NCBI RefSeq assembly: GCF_004210375.1
Contig: NC_134830.1
Span: forward strand, 67,062,326-67,126,325
Reading direction: 5' to 3'
From: Tachypleus tridentatus
Lineage: Eukaryota; Arthropoda; Merostomata; Xiphosura; Limulidae
DNA: 64,000 bases
A program made the position numbers and the translations under genes. Below the pieces are notes generated by a model. It was not told the DNA's origin. It ran no database searches and worked only from the letters and a program-made list of their open reading frames with translations. Below are positions 28,501-43,500 of this stretch, one piece after another (positions within the stretch are counted from its first letter, which is position 1; every line of letters starts with the position of its first letter).

Positions 28501-31500
28501 ATGGCCATACCGGGCTTGTAAATTAAGCACAAAGCTACTCAATAGACTACCTGTGCTATACCCACCACGGGTATTGAAACCAGATTTTTAGCATTGTAAA
28601 TCCGCAGACATACCGTTGAGCCACTGGAGGGGAAATCACAAGGCCCACACAAGATTTCAAAGAAGATTAAATATAAAACATACAAGCTTATCCCTATACA
28701 TTTTGGGTGGGCTAGTAGATAGTAGACAGGTATCTGAGGATTAGATTTTAGCTATTGTTACTTCTAAGTTATAAAAGTAGTTTTAATTGAAATTATAGGC
28801 CAATTAGTTTTACTCTGTTGTAAGAAAAAATTCTTGATTCTGATAAAAGAACATAGTACCATAAAAGAAAGCCAACGAGGATATACCAAAGGGAACTCTT
28901 ACCTTACTAATATATTATATTTTGTTCTGTTGGTGTTACTTGTCATTTAGTTGATAGGAAGAGTGTGAAATTAGCATACTTAGATTTTCAAAGTGCTTAG
29001 TAAGTTACAAAAAATCATGTAGGTAGGGACTGGAGAAAAACTAGAAAATCCTATAAGTAACTGAGGGGTCAAAGTGCATATGTCATGATCTTGTAAGGAG
29101 TACCATTTAATTTAGTATTATAAATCTGAGGTCAGAGTAATTAACTTATCATTATACTCTGCAATTCTTGTTAGAGAAGAAGAAATACCAATAGAGTATA
29201 GAGGGATGTTGTAAAAATCTGAGTATATGCATTTAAAAGATTCTATAGAAGTTAAATAAATATAATACGGAAACTGTATTTTTATTCTTCACAAAAACTT
29301 TTCCAACTACTCTGACTTATAAGACTCAGAGTGACATTCTCAATTTACAGATATATCTTTAGCACAAATACTTTATTAATTGATTGAAATTTTTGTACAC
29401 AAGAGACGTACTATTTACCAAAAGCTTGCCACATTTAATGAATATATGCATAATAAATTTGGAATTATGGTCAAAATTACTTTTGTCATATGGGTTGGGT
29501 CCAATGGAATGATTATTGATAATCAAAAAAAGCAAAAAAATGTTATCACAAAAGAGTTCAGTCAAAATTTGAGTCTTTGTTTTTTCTTAGTTACATTAAG
29601 AGTGTATTAAGTAAAGTTTGATGATATTAAATTCTTGAATATTTCTAGCTGTGTTGATAATTTTGATGTATTACAGAATAACATAAAATACAGTTTTGCA
29701 ATAGCATGGGACCTAAGTAAAAAAAAAATATTAATACCAGTTCTTATCATTCACATACTTATCAAACCTTTTCTTACACTCACTTAAGTTCACTGCTTCT
29801 ATAATATCTGAAGGCAATTCATTCCAAAGACCAACCACCCTTGTTGAGATGACTTCTACCCTGCCAGAATTTATATTTGTGTCCCCTAGTTAAACTATTC
29901 TTACTGTTAAATATGAAAAAAACATGATGCATCAACACTAATCAATTCCATTTACAATCAACACCTCAACCAGATCCCTCCTAACCCTTCTTTATTCAAG
30001 AGAAAACAGTTTGAGAGATTTCAGCCTCTCCTTGTATGATAACCCCCTCCATCTCATGTACCATTCTAGCAATCTTTCTCAGAACTCTTTCCAATAAATC
30101 AATGTCTTTCCTAAGGTAAAGAGCCCAAGACTGAACACTGTATTTCAAATGTTGTCTAATCAGTGACCTACACAATAAAATTATAACCTCTTTAGGCTTG
30201 TATTCAATATTTCTGTAGACATAACCTAGAATTTTATTTGCCTTACTACTAGCAATATCACACTGCTTGGATGTTCTTTAGAGACTGGTAAGCTTGTATA
30301 CCATGATCCCTTTCATTCAAATTATGATAACCTACATCATCCTGTTCACAGCTGTCAACATCCAAGACCTTGATATCATCTGAAAAATTAAGTAATTTAC
30401 TGACCATTCCTTCATCTATATCATTAATACAAATTAAATACATCAATGATCCTAAAACTGAGCCCTGAGGTACACCACTTGGGACATTAATCCAGTTTGA
30501 CTGAACTCCATTTCTAACAACCTTCTGCTTTTTGTCATCCAACCACTCTTCTGTATAATTTGCCAGTTTATCCCCCACACCTATAGAAATAATAATTTAC
30601 AAGCCCTTCATGTGGCACCTTGTTAAGTGCTTTCTGAAAATCCAGATATATCAAATCTACACCATTATCCTCATTTACAGTAGGTAGTAGCCTTTTCAAA
30701 GAATGTCAAAAGAATTTTAAGAGAAGATTGACCATCCAAAAACAATTATAAACTTTGTTAAATGATTTGCAAAACATTTCCATCTAATGTAAGACTTTGA
30801 CAGTATTTGTCATTTCCCTTGAAAAGAGGAGTTACATTACCTAACCTCGAATCCTCTGGTATCTGCTTACTATTCAAGGGCTGACAAAAAAAAAATAGTA
30901 AGTGGCAGTAAGTAGTAAGTGGCTCACATTTTCATTCTTTAACCTCCTTCAAAATTCTTGGAAAAATATTATTGGCTCAGGAAACTTATTGTCCTTTAAA
31001 CTTCCCAATTGTTTCTTGACCTGCTCAGAATTAATGCAGTCATCTTGTTCAGTTTTGTTTTCATTTATCAACCTTTCAAGTTGTAGAATACTGTTTAAAT
31101 ATTCATTAGTAAAAACCAAAGAAAATGCAAAATTGAATAAACTAGCCATCTCATAATCATTAGATACAAGCCTTTATCACCCCTTAAGGGTCTTACCCAC
31201 ATCCTGGCATTAATGTACTTAAAGTATTGCTGTTGGCTGTATTAGAAGCCATGTCAGTATTTCACAGGGATTAAGGGGGAATTAATGTCCTCTAAAATAA
31301 AGAGTGGGTATAAATTTTATTTTTTATCAAGGATGGGTGTGCAAAGACAGTTGTGAAAGACCATTTAATCCCTTGTTATTTGTACATTATTTATAACAGC
31401 ATTGATGAACCATGGATAATCAAGTATAATAAATAGTGTACTTTTATAAAATATCCCCATATTTTGTGAACACGTATTTCTTTTTTAAAGTATGTGATCT

Positions 31501-34500
31501 CTATCCTGAAATGAGATGTTTTTATTAGCACATGGCCATTCTTAAAGCCTATATTTATTACTACTGTTTGTAATGGTTTTGGCCACACAAAGTACCATTG
31601 ATTCAAACACACATTTATTTGGAGAAAGACATTTTGCCTTGTTTTAAGCATGTGTTTTTTGATAAGCTTGTGATTTCTTTCTGTTATATATCCATGTTTG
31701 CCACAGTTGTGAACTAAATTTAATGAGATTCAGGAAGAAGAATTTTGTTGTAGTAGATGTAAATATCTTAAAGGAGCAGGAAGGTCATACTTTTTTTTAC
31801 TGTATTCCTTGTATTTTGAACATGTATTAATGTAAATATTTGTATAATCAACTCCCTCAGCAACTGCAAACTTTATAAAATTATATCTGATACCCACCTT
31901 TAGGTCTGACCTATATTTAATAATTATAACATTCTTTCCCTACTGGAAAAAACTAAAATTTTCCAGTACTTATTGTATGTACATATTCCTCTTCTTGCAA
32001 TTTTTCATCACAAAGATAACAATAGATATCCTCAGAAGAAGCAGTACTCATCAAAATGATAATTCTTAATGCTCTAATATACTAAGTACTAACTTTGAAG
32101 TAAAAATAGAAAAATATTTTATCTTGTAATAAAACTTCTACTAAACGTTTTAGAAAAAAAAAAAGAATTTTGTTGTATTTATAACTGTTAAAATCTATAA
32201 CTTATGAAACTTTTTGTTTATTACTCCATACTAGAAACCGTCTAAACTCAGTTTTCAACTACTGATGTGGTCTATAGATCTAAAGTTTGTAAACATAAAC
32301 TACAAACAGGCTACATGTTAAAAAATGTTTGAAATATTTAGCTCAGTGAAGTGACCAAAACTCATTAAACTACATGATGGAGTCAAAATATTGCACTGTT
32401 AAAAAGTAATATAAAAAAAAAAGTGTTTCAAACCCATTTACCAGAAATGTAAATAGTTTACTTACAAAAGTGAAATAGTTGCTTTAAAATTGTTGTTAAT
32501 ATTTTGTCTCATATGTAAATAATATTTCAGAAAAAATAAATGATTTTGATCCATTTTGTAGAATTTTTAGGAAGAAATGAAAGAACAAATCAATTAGTGG
32601 AGTATAACTGATTAATCAGCCCAACAATTAATTAGAAAATTCTACTAATTGTCTAACTCTACGTGACATTAAAATATTTTGTTCATGTGGATATAGATTT
32701 CATCTGAAATACCAGATGCAGACCAAGCAGAAAAAACTATCAGAGTTAACTTGTTTGGAACATTGTGTGTTTGCAAGACATTGTTTCCAATATTGAGACC
32801 CCATGCAAGGTAGTACTTTTCTATAATTGAACGTGAAAATTCAAACATACATCAAGCTGTTGAAATAAATTACAAAAAAAAATTAGATACCTTAAGTTTT
32901 ATATACACATAAAAGTTACAGGTATATATAGGTATATATATATATATATATATCAATAAAAGGTTTAATTTTGCAAAGTTATGAAAATATTTGAACAAAG
33001 TTGGAAGTGATAAATCCTTTGCTTTATATGTATGTAATTGTCAGAAAATAATGATTGCTGTAAATGGTAGTATTGAAGCAAAAGTAATATATTTACAGTT
33101 GCTAAAAATAAACAAATATTCCTGAAAACCAAAACTTTTATACCTTTATTTTTGATAGAATATGAAAAGTGTAAAGTCTATTGTAAAGTAAGGCAGTTTT
33201 GTATTTTGAAAAGTGCAGAATGTTAAAAAACGTGCAAAACAAACAAACTTTAAATGAAGATAATATTTCTATGATGATGCTCGATTTTTATTAAGTGTAT
33301 TTAAGGAATTAATGTTACAATAAATTTAACTTTAATATGAATTTCAATTCACAAAAAGCATTAGACATTACAATAGAGACCTTGATCAAGTTCAAACTTA
33401 CATAACTATTACCACTATTATTTGAAGATGAGTTGGTCATATTTGGTATGTATACATAACTGTTTAAGTGCATTTGTTATTTTGATATTGTAAACCAAGA
33501 TAATTACATTATAAGAACTTAGCTTATATTTCCTAAATATTTATAATATTTTTATCTCTTGCACTTCCTCTAAAGTAAATGTATGTTTGTATTTCAAACA
33601 TGTTTCTTTCTGTTTCTATCAAAGTACAACTTTTGTTGTCACTGACAAAGACATAATGTCAATAAAAAATGTATGATTTAAAATTCAACTGCTGAAACCT
33701 ATGCTAGTTTTCTCTGCTATCTAAATATGTCCTTATGATACAGAATGACTGAATCTTATTTAATTTATTGTATGATAAATCCTAATATTTGCATGTTGGC
33801 TTTATACTTGTGTATAATATTAATAAAAACAAATTTATTTCAGATTTAATGGCATTTTAGTGATTTTGCTTTGTTCATCAAACTGTACTGGTTATTTATA
33901 GATTACTATAGCTGTTTAATACATGAGGATAACACATGACAAGGGACTCTAAGGATTAGACTCAAATATCAACTTACTATATAATTTTTTAGGTGTCCTA
34001 CAGGTGTGCAGTTGGTTTGCTAAGGATCAGTCTAGAGGTTTGTCAGGTATAAATGAGCACACTGACTCATGTGAATTTTAGCTGATAATGTTTTAAGTTT
34101 AATTATCACTTTAACAGTGAAGTTAATAAGCTTTGGAGATTGCTTGAATAAGTAGTGAAAGAAACTATATTACAAGTAACAAATGTTTGTCATCATCAGG
34201 TACAAGTAATTTACATAGATTCAGGAATATATATAGTATTGAACAAAGAGATCACAGTAGCTGAAGACTACTTAACAGCTTAGTAAATGTATCTTGGTGC
34301 TCTAGGGTATTAATCTGAGAGTAGGACTGTTTTGTTTAATTAAGATGGCTTCTTTTATTTTATTTGTTTGTATTTGATTATTGTTTAAAATTACAGTATT
34401 TTGAATAGTTATGCTGTGATCCTTGGAGTTACAATAATGATAAACATAGGAGAACTTTTTATTATGTTCAGTGAATCTGGCTTTCTTTTTTCTTCAGTTT

Positions 34501-37500
34501 CTTCAATGTATAATTCTGGACAGTTGTTACAGATTATTTTATAAATAATGTTGGTATCTTGTGATTATACATCATTTTTATTTAGTAATTGTTTTAGTTT
34601 AAAGTTGAGTTTTTGAATGAATTTAAAGTTGGCAGGAATTTTATGTTCAATGGCAAATTTTGACCAAGTGAATTATTGTCGAACTGATTTCAAGGATAAA
34701 TGGTAAAATGCAGTATAATATTTTGTTGTTTTTTCTATTAGTGTCAATTTCGTTTTTGGTTTGAGATTTTAGGTTTTTATTTTGGTGGTTATGTGAGAAT
34801 TTTTGATAATATCTATGATAACATGCTTATAAGATTTGTTTCTTCATTTATATAGTAAGTTGAACAAAGTCTTGTAGCTATGTATTATAAGGTCTTTTAG
34901 TGTATTGTTTTGCTTGAATTCATGGTTGTAATTCCAGATGATGTAGAGTCTTGTGTGAGTGATTATTCAGTGAAGTTTGATACTGAACTCTGTAGAAATA
35001 GTACACTTTTAATAAAGGTTTTTTCATTACTCATTCAAGCCAGTTCCAAATTTTATTGTTTAAAAATGGATTTCTCATCATCAAATAACAATTGTTACCA
35101 AGTCATGGTGTCTGTTAACAGTAAATTGTTCATATGTTTGTTTCATTTAAAGTAAAATCCAATTTCAGTAATAAAGAATTCTTTGTTTTTTGTTTGCCCC
35201 CCACTAATAAGTGGGTAAGTCTATGGATTCACAATGCTAAAATCAGGGGTTCGATTCCCCTCGGTGGGCTCAGCAGATAGCCTGATGTGATTTTGTTAAA
35301 AGCAAACACACATACGTTTCTGTTTTCTATAGTTTATATATATTATGTATATGTTTTATTTAGTTTTGTTGGCAGCAGATCATTGAATGTCATGTTCCTT
35401 TTTCATTTTGTATCTCTAGGTGTAGTTATCTGTAATTATGGTCGACTTTTTTAATCCATTATTTCCAATTTGTAGTGGATCATATGATTCTGTTATTTTA
35501 TTTGAATATTTGTGATTCACTGGTGAATGATCTTTATTTAGTTACAGTACCTTATCTGGCACAGGGCTCAATTTGGTGATGGTAGATCTGTAATAAAATC
35601 TTAATTAAAATTTACTTTTGGTGAAGTACTGATTACAATTTCTCAAACTACACTATTTTCACCAACTGTTTATAATTATTGTAAGTATATCATTGTTTAA
35701 GTTTTTTTATTAGTACAAAGGATATGGTGTTTAAGCAGTTCTGGACTAAAACAAATTTCTTAGTAATAATTTCGCTTTTGCTTGACAATTTACATCATTA
35801 ACTACATTTTATAAAGTATTTTCTTACTAAGTAAAATAAAAATTATCATTTTAAACTCTTTCTAACAATTTTTTTCAGAGTTGTTCCATTTATTCTATTT
35901 GATTGAATTTATTTTCCCCTCTTAGTGGATCATAATTTAGGGTTACAGTGTTTCACTGAGTTTGTGCAAGTTTCTTAAGAATATTTTTTTTAACGGAATC
36001 ATGTTGTGTCATCCAGCTGATTTACATTAAGTGTTAATATGTTTGACTCTGTTGTTCTTCCACTACATTAAGTATCATTTATTCTATTTTCAGCACCTAA
36101 CTATAATTTATTAATATATTCCCCATAAATTTTATACTTTAAAGTTGTTGCCAGGAGCTTAACTATATCATAAACTTGTTTATATTTTTGATTCTGAAAA
36201 CATTGAGAACGTTTTATCATAATAAGGATCTACCAGTTATGACACTTCTAGATTTCATCACTTTACTATCTATATTTCTGTGCAATGACCCCAAAATATA
36301 AGAAGAGATGTTGTAATTCAATGCTTTAGAATGTTCACATGCATTTCCATTTTGTAATGTAGAATATGTTTATGTCAAATTTTTTTAAATTAACATAATC
36401 TGTACTTCAGTTACTTTGCTGAGGCAGTAATGCTGATGTAGAAAAGCAAAATGAAAATTACAAAAATGTCACAATACCATTTTCACAAAATTCCCAATTT
36501 TTATTATACTTTATTATGCTTCAAACTTTACTTCCATAAAATTATATTTGTTTTCACTAATTTTAAAGATTGACAATATAGCTCTTACTGTGCACAATAA
36601 ATTGAAAGGAAACTTTATTTTTGTGAAGAATGTCTATATCATTATGTTGCTAACTTCATTTTGTGGTGTTAACCCAATCTGTTTTCTTACTTAGAGTAGT
36701 CAATGTGTCCAGCTCAGCAGGAATGCTTCATAATATTCCCAATGAAAAGATTCAAGAAACTTTACTGTCACCTAAACTAACTGAACAAAAGCTTTGTGAT
36801 ATAATGAAAGAGTTTTTGAAGTAGGTTTTCAATTAACAAAGTTTATGTTATTGTATTTGTTGTTGTATTTTGGGCTTAATAAATCTATTTAAAACATTTT
36901 ATGCAATTTATGTTCAAAATAATATGAGAACATATAAAAACGTTTAATATGCATAATTTTTATGAAGATCATTAGACCAAAGAGAAGTTTTTTTTTCAGT
37001 TTTGATAAATATGTATATTTTTAAGTTACTTAGTATGTTTGGAACCTTCTTTACATTTCACAACTCATAAAATTTAAATAATTCAATTTATTTGCTTTTA
37101 TAAAGCTATTTATTATCTTATGGTTTTGAAATATGCTTTGGAAAGTTTGTCAAATAACACCTAACAGTTACTTGAGCTGAATATATTCAGTTGTAAATTA
37201 AAACTTTTCTTTATAAAGTTAGCATACTTGAGTAAAGAGTCAAAACACATACTAACCTGTGTAAGTGTTCAAAAGGTGTGGTACATGAAAACTAAAATAA
37301 CAGTTATATGTACATGTTTACATGTCAATAAATACATCATAAATTTCATACCTAAAGATTTTTGTTAAACTGAACAAAAAGAATCATAATTCCATTATTC
37401 TAACCCAAATTTCTTAAATTAATTGATTCAGTTAGAATACTTGTTGGTACACATAGTGGGATTGTGTCCATATTTAAAATTCACATATATTACTACAGTC

Positions 37501-40500
37501 AATCACCTAGAATCACTGGTTTTAACTAAACATTAAAGCAGAGTAATTGGTGTGGTTTCCTGAAAGGTAAATATATTGGTAGTGTAGTACAAACAGCCTT
37601 TGAGACACAGATGAATCCCACGTTTTTATATCTTCACTGATAACAAGTTTTTGACTTATATCATTAAACAAACTGCATGCATCCTTGAAATTGAGAATGG
37701 AATTTCAAGTGCTGAAAGTGCTTGAAAAGGAGCTTTTTAAAAAAGTATTTTAAAATGTTATAAAAGCAGTAAATATCAATATATCCAACTTTAATACATG
37801 TTACAGAGCTGAGCACAATAAATAAAGATTTCTCTTCTTTTTGTTTATGTTCCTATGTTGAACAAATAAATATGAATTCTATAAAATTTGAGTGGAATCC
37901 AGTTGATTTGGATGTAAATTTTATTTTCAAAAAGTCCTTGAAAAATATTCAGAGAATGCATAGAAAAGCCTTGAGATTGATCTGAACAATTTGTTGTGAA
38001 CCATCTTATGTATCTTATATTGCAGCTCTCTCTTTGTTCACAGTATTTTTATGAAAAATCTTATCTTATGCTTTGTTTTTATATCTGTCAAATTGGCAGC
38101 ATTTGAATGAATAAAATTTTTATTTCTTTATTGACAAACGATGATTTACATGTTCCATTCTGTTTATGTTAAGGATATTCATATACACATACAGGGGTGA
38201 AATTCTTAAAACACAAAAGTAAAGGTTCTCAGCTGGGTGAAGTGGATCAGTTTTTGAAAAAGGAAAAAAATCTATGCAAAAATGTGAAAAATAACAAAAT
38301 AGCTCAAATAAGTCTTAGTACTAGTACCATCTTAAAAGATACATTCTGGTATTCAGTACCAGCAAGAATTTCACCCCTGTATATATACACGTATATATTT
38401 GTTTGAAGCTTGTTTTGGTATTTTGTGTGCATGCATATTAGTTTTTTAATATTTGTAGAAACACACAGAATTACCTAGAGTTTTGCAGTTACAATTCATA
38501 TATTGTTAGAATCACGTAACAAAACTGACATTACAGTTGAAAAACACTGCTGTACCTTGCCATTCCTTAACTAGAAATGAATTTAAACTAGAATTTACCT
38601 TTATTTAGGTAAATGTTTTAAAAATTTTGTGCAGGTGTTGTTTTCTTTAGCCTGTTGACATCAAGACAATCTAAATATAAAATGTCTTAAACTTTCATCA
38701 GTCATGTCTTGTATAGAGATTAAATACCACAGCAGTCTCTGTAAATGTTTAAACTAGCTTGATTTTGCGTCTTTATTATTACTCTTAGGATGTGTGAGTC
38801 ATATCCAGTTTGAGGGTTTATACAGAGTTTGTACAGATTCTAGTCTCACTCTTTTTTTTCTCTCAAGTATTAGCAGTCAGAGAAATTCTATCAATATACA
38901 TAGAAGTGAGCCAGAAGAAAGACACTCTATTGCAGTATTTGCTTTTGTTTTGAATCTTTTCATTAAAGACTTTAGTTCTTGTTATAAACTTCACACTTTT
39001 GTTTTTGATTTTTCCTTAACAGTTGGCCCTATTGTGAAGCTTTGGATTTCAGAGTTGGTGAGTTGCCTTCAAATCTGTGCAGCACTGTAAAATGTCCATA
39101 TTTTAATTTGTGGGTGCATTATAAGAGTGACAGCCAATAACTTAGCGTAAGTTGTTGGGTTGTGGTGACTAGCTGATTTCCCTTTGATTAGTGGTTTAAA
39201 AATTAGGAATGGCAGCAAGTAACTTTAGTAGATTTCTGAGAAACACGAAATAGAAATACTAAATTATTTCAATCTTTGCAAAACATATTCCTAACTCTAA
39301 TGTGTATTGTGGATACTCATAACTTACATCTAATCAATGTAAGTATAGGTTTCACAATTTCACTATCACAACAGGGATTCCAAAGCAGGACTGAAACAAG
39401 AGAAAGGTTGGGCAAGCACAAATTATGAAATGTCCAAGATTGGTGTTACTGCTCTAACATTTTTGCAGCAGAAACAGTTTGAAAAAGACTCTAGAGAAGA
39501 TCTTGTGGTGAATGCTGTAAGTTTTAACTGTGAAACTATTCTTTAAAAAATCATTTTACTGGTGTATAAGTCAATTAACAGAGTAGTTTTAAGGCATGCC
39601 AAGGAACTACTGTTGTTGAATAGGTCTCAATTAAATTATTGATATGTGTATGTTTGTTTATGTATGTATGTTTGTGTGTGTGATATATATATATATATAT
39701 ATATGTATATATTTCAGTACTTCTGATTTACTGAAATAAAGATGTACAAGTTACTTGGCTGCAGATGCCATGAATGTACACATATTTCACATATATTACT
39801 GACAAATAATGTAATAATAAACTGAGCTACATTATAATAAAATTTGAAAATAAGTAAATAAATTTTAAAAAGAATGCTTATTAGACAATAAATGATGAGG
39901 TGTATTTTTTAAGTTTTTTTATTTTAATGTCTCAATTGTTCTCTGAAGGTATCTCTGTCAGTGACCAATTTTCTTTGGATGTGAGTCTGCTAAGAAGCAT
40001 TTTTTGTGTGCTAGTTATTTTGTTAGTATATTAACTTTGCGTTAAATTATTTGTTTGTGTTTGAATTTGGTGCAAAACTATATGAGGGCTATCTGCACTA
40101 GCCGTCCTTAATTTAGCATTGTAAGACTAAAGGGAAGGCAGTTAGTCATCACCACCTACCGCTAACTCTTTTACCAACAAATAGTGTCACATTACAATGC
40201 CCCATGACTGTAAAGGGTGAGCATATTTGGTGCAATGGGAAGTTGAACCTGTGACCCTCAGATTATGATTTTTCCTAAATTCAGCTTAGCAGATTTCAAA
40301 AATAATATTCTTATTTTTTCTTTCACATACTTTTTACAAATCAAGAAGAAAAAAAATGGAAATTAAATTATTTTGTTTACCATGATGAACATTTATTATT
40401 TTTGGGTTCTAGAATGATCATTAAGACACTCATGTCATGATTGGTCTAGAGAAGTCTATAGCCAGTGGTTGTCAACATTTTTAGCTTTACAAAATGTGAC

Positions 40501-43500
40501 CCAATTTAAATGAAAATAATAGACTTATGTAGAAGTAAATATGACGTTTTTTTAAATTTGTACATAATGAAGAAATATGGATATAATTTTCAGATTCAGT
40601 GCACAGGAATTACTGTAGAAAATGTAAAAATATTAAGGTAATAAAACCATCACAAGTCTATGTTATTAAGCCCTTATTTTTATAAATATTAATTTCTGTA
40701 GAGTTACCAGTGGCATATTTAGGTAGGGACTAGAGGGGGCTCAGCCCCAGGGACCCTGGTCTTAATGGGAGCCCATTGATAATTTTATTCTACGTGAAAT
40801 TACATGGGATGTAGGGCCACAAAAATTATTAGCCCCAGGGCCCACACAACCTTAAATCCTCCACTGAGATTATCTACTGTAAAATGTCATCCCTGTTACC
40901 ATATTCATGAAATTGTATGTTTTATTGTCTTTGTTTCCTTATGACAAAACCTGTATACAAGCCAAGTACTCCAGTCTCACTTGATAATGTATTAATTTGT
41001 AAAATTCAATTTTACCAAAAACATTCATAAACAGGTAACATCAGTTACAACCGATAATTTATTTTAATCTTTGTTAGCAATTATAATGTTCTGGTAAACA
41101 ATAATAAATGTTTTATGAGGTAATCTATTCAAACTCATCCCCTGTACCTTTGTTATGAAACTGCAATATGGCAATTGCTGATTATATTATAAATAAGCAA
41201 TTTGTTTAGTGGCAAAAGTTTCAAGGATGTTAAATTCAGTAAAGAATGTTATTACTTATAAGAAGCACTGTGAAAAATGTTTTTCTGTTCATGAACTTAT
41301 TTCAGGTACATCCTGGCTATGTGAGTACAGATATGACAAATAGGAAAGGCATTCGAAACACTGAACAAGGTAAAAAAGTACTGCTAATTTTGTGTGCTGA
41401 ACAAAAACAATATAAATTTTATATTACATGAATCATTCCAAGTTTTAACTCGTGTATTAGCAAAATCTTTACTTCCCAGTAAAGTTTGATTGTCTTAAAT
41501 ATTTTTAAACAGTGTTTGTAAGATAATTATTTTATTGTAGAGCTACAAAAATTGTCGTTTTGAATTCTGTAAAAGTTTATATCTTTTCTTTGTTTGTTAA
41601 TTTTGTAGTTCTCATAAGATTCACTTGCAGCATTTTTGGCATAGTTCAACAACTTTACTACCAGCTGGCAGGTATTATTAGAATTGTTGCTTAGACACCT
41701 GCCTCACAGAGAAATAAAGTTGCTTCATTCATTAAATTATTTTCCAGTGAAGGTTCCAGTAAGAGGGCTGAAAGCTTACAATTAAAGTAAATGTATTTAT
41801 GGTTAATGTAAAGAACAGTCCATGTATATTCTTTACAAGAGCTCTCTGTTGAGCAATTTCTATTAAAGCTCTTCATCACGGCAGCCAATAGTCCATTTAT
41901 ATATAGCAACTAAGCAGTTCTTAATTAGTTTGTTTTTTTCAAACTGCTTTGTTTCTTTTTATGGTTTCAAGCCAAGTATGAAAAGATATAGTCCTTTGTG
42001 CAATTTTTTGTCACTTATGGGTTGAAAGATAAAAATGTTAGTTTTCAGATGTTATTATATGCTGATACTTAAAGCTCCAGTATATGATACTATCACCTCT
42101 TAACTTACATTGAGATCTTTTTATGTTTTTCACATCTTTCAACTTGAAACCATGCTTAAATGTTTTATTGTCAGTTAATTTTTAAGCATAAGAATAATTA
42201 ATAGAGATTTTTTCCAACTTTTGTTATATGCTGACACTATTAGAGGGATATCAGTCAAACTCTGTACATGTTTTTATCTCTCTCTAGATTGTTGTTTAGT
42301 GAAGTATTATGTGCTAGTTCAGGTTTATTAGGGGATAAGTAATTACAGTTGTGCATTTTTTATTCAATAATTACGTACCATATATTTATTTTTGCAAATT
42401 ATCATAGTATAATAGAATTAATATTTAATATTTGATTTTTAAATTTAACCACATAGTTTTGTAAACAAACAGTTTGTGAGATTCCTTAACTTCTTTTGCT
42501 TAATAGTGCAAGATGGTTTCTTTGTGTGACACACAATAGAACTGTTATACAATCTTGTCTGTCACATCTTGTTATCTTTAGTCATTTTTAAGTGAAATTG
42601 AACATGTTATAAATTAAAATTGCAAAATAAATTGAAACAGACCCAATCAAAGCTGTAAAAGAAATTAAAAATCGAATAACCTTCAATACATTTGTCATCA
42701 GAACAAATCCACACAATGACATGTAAGTTGTTAATAATGAAGCTTGAATATTGTGGGAAATGATGAATTTAAACATTAGCTGACCAGTGTACAACAATAC
42801 TTACTAAACAATAAACATTGAGAAACAGGAAAAAAACTTTTCTTACTAGCTTACAGGATGACAGCCCCTTCCTCTGTAAAATAAGTTTAAAGGCCAATGG
42901 TTGTGTACACTAATTTTGAGCAATTTCGTTTTCTTTATTCACTGTACAGAAACCAATAATCTGGATATTTAAGTGTTAAATGTTTACATCTACTTGTCAG
43001 TGTTTTGCTTGAAATAATTTTTTACATCTCTCTTGATTAAGATGGAATATAAAGTGACAAGAGGAGTTGAATACCATATTAAAAATCAGTAAGTGTTAAC
43101 ATCCCCAGTAAGCTATTAGTGGCAAGTTGAAAATAAAGCCAATTAGGCATTACCCAAGGATGGCAATGTGTAGTGTTGGCATAATACTTCATTTGTTCAC
43201 ACAAAATCTGTAACATGAAATTACTTGCATATTCAGAAAGCCTGTTTAATATCTTTTTATCTCACTGGGGTTCAGTTTATGATTAGAACCAAAATAAAGT
43301 TCAGTGTCATTTTCTAGAATAGTTGTGCTTGATGGGGTTGCAGTGTTTATATCAAATGCAAACAGTTTTGGGCTTTTGTTTAGTTTGTATGTTCGATTTA
43401 AGCACAAAGATACAGAATGGGCCATGTGTGCTGTGTCTCCTGCAACTTTGGAACCTCAGATTTTAACACTGTATGTCCTCAACTAAATTGCCAAGCCACT

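Larger units (their letters stand above)
27800..29230 (+). mobile_element. Degraded CR1/L2-type LINE remnant, interrupted by SINEs
   Basis: After the SINE block, plus-strand readings across frames give IGQLVLLCC then KILDS then [19 protein letters not shown], then LAYLDFQSA (about 28,795-29,000). These correspond to YRPVSFTSVVGKILE, ESQHGFTKGKSCLTNL and AYLDFQKAFDKV in CR1-like RTs. Before the SINEs only vague ORF text remains. Heavily mutated; borders approximate. Confidence 0.6.
27310..32696 (+). other. CBR1-like intron 3 (5.4 kb)
   Basis: Holds two LINE remnants in opposite orientation and a composite SINE. 27,310-27,790 and 31,270-32,690 are AT-rich with no recognised features beyond short A runs. 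Confidence 0.75.
32810..36694 (+). other. CBR1-like intron 4 (3.9 kb)
   Basis: Contains a TA-rich microsatellite (32,922-32,953), a Penelope-like remnant (34,190-35,160) and a family 2 SINE (35,197-35,310). 32,960-34,180 and 35,320-36,690 are AT-rich with no gene seen; the latter could hold further unrecognisable Penelope-element sequence. Confidence 0.7.
36821..39374 (+). other. CBR1-like intron 5 (2.6 kb)
   Basis: Carries a 188-bp MITE at 38,192-38,379 and a badly degraded family 1 SINE at about 39,090-39,245. The rest is AT-rich and featureless. Confidence 0.75.
39517..41305 (+). other. CBR1-like intron 6 (1.8 kb)
   Basis: Contains a compound microsatellite (39,644-39,712), a family 1 SINE (40,051-40,268) and a hAT-like MITE (40,708-40,866). 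Confidence 0.8.

Noticed and set aside
38197-38406. A 69-codon frame through the MITE, Lys-rich at its start
   Set aside because: It crosses the element's end into flanking DNA, so it cannot be a gene of the element or the host.
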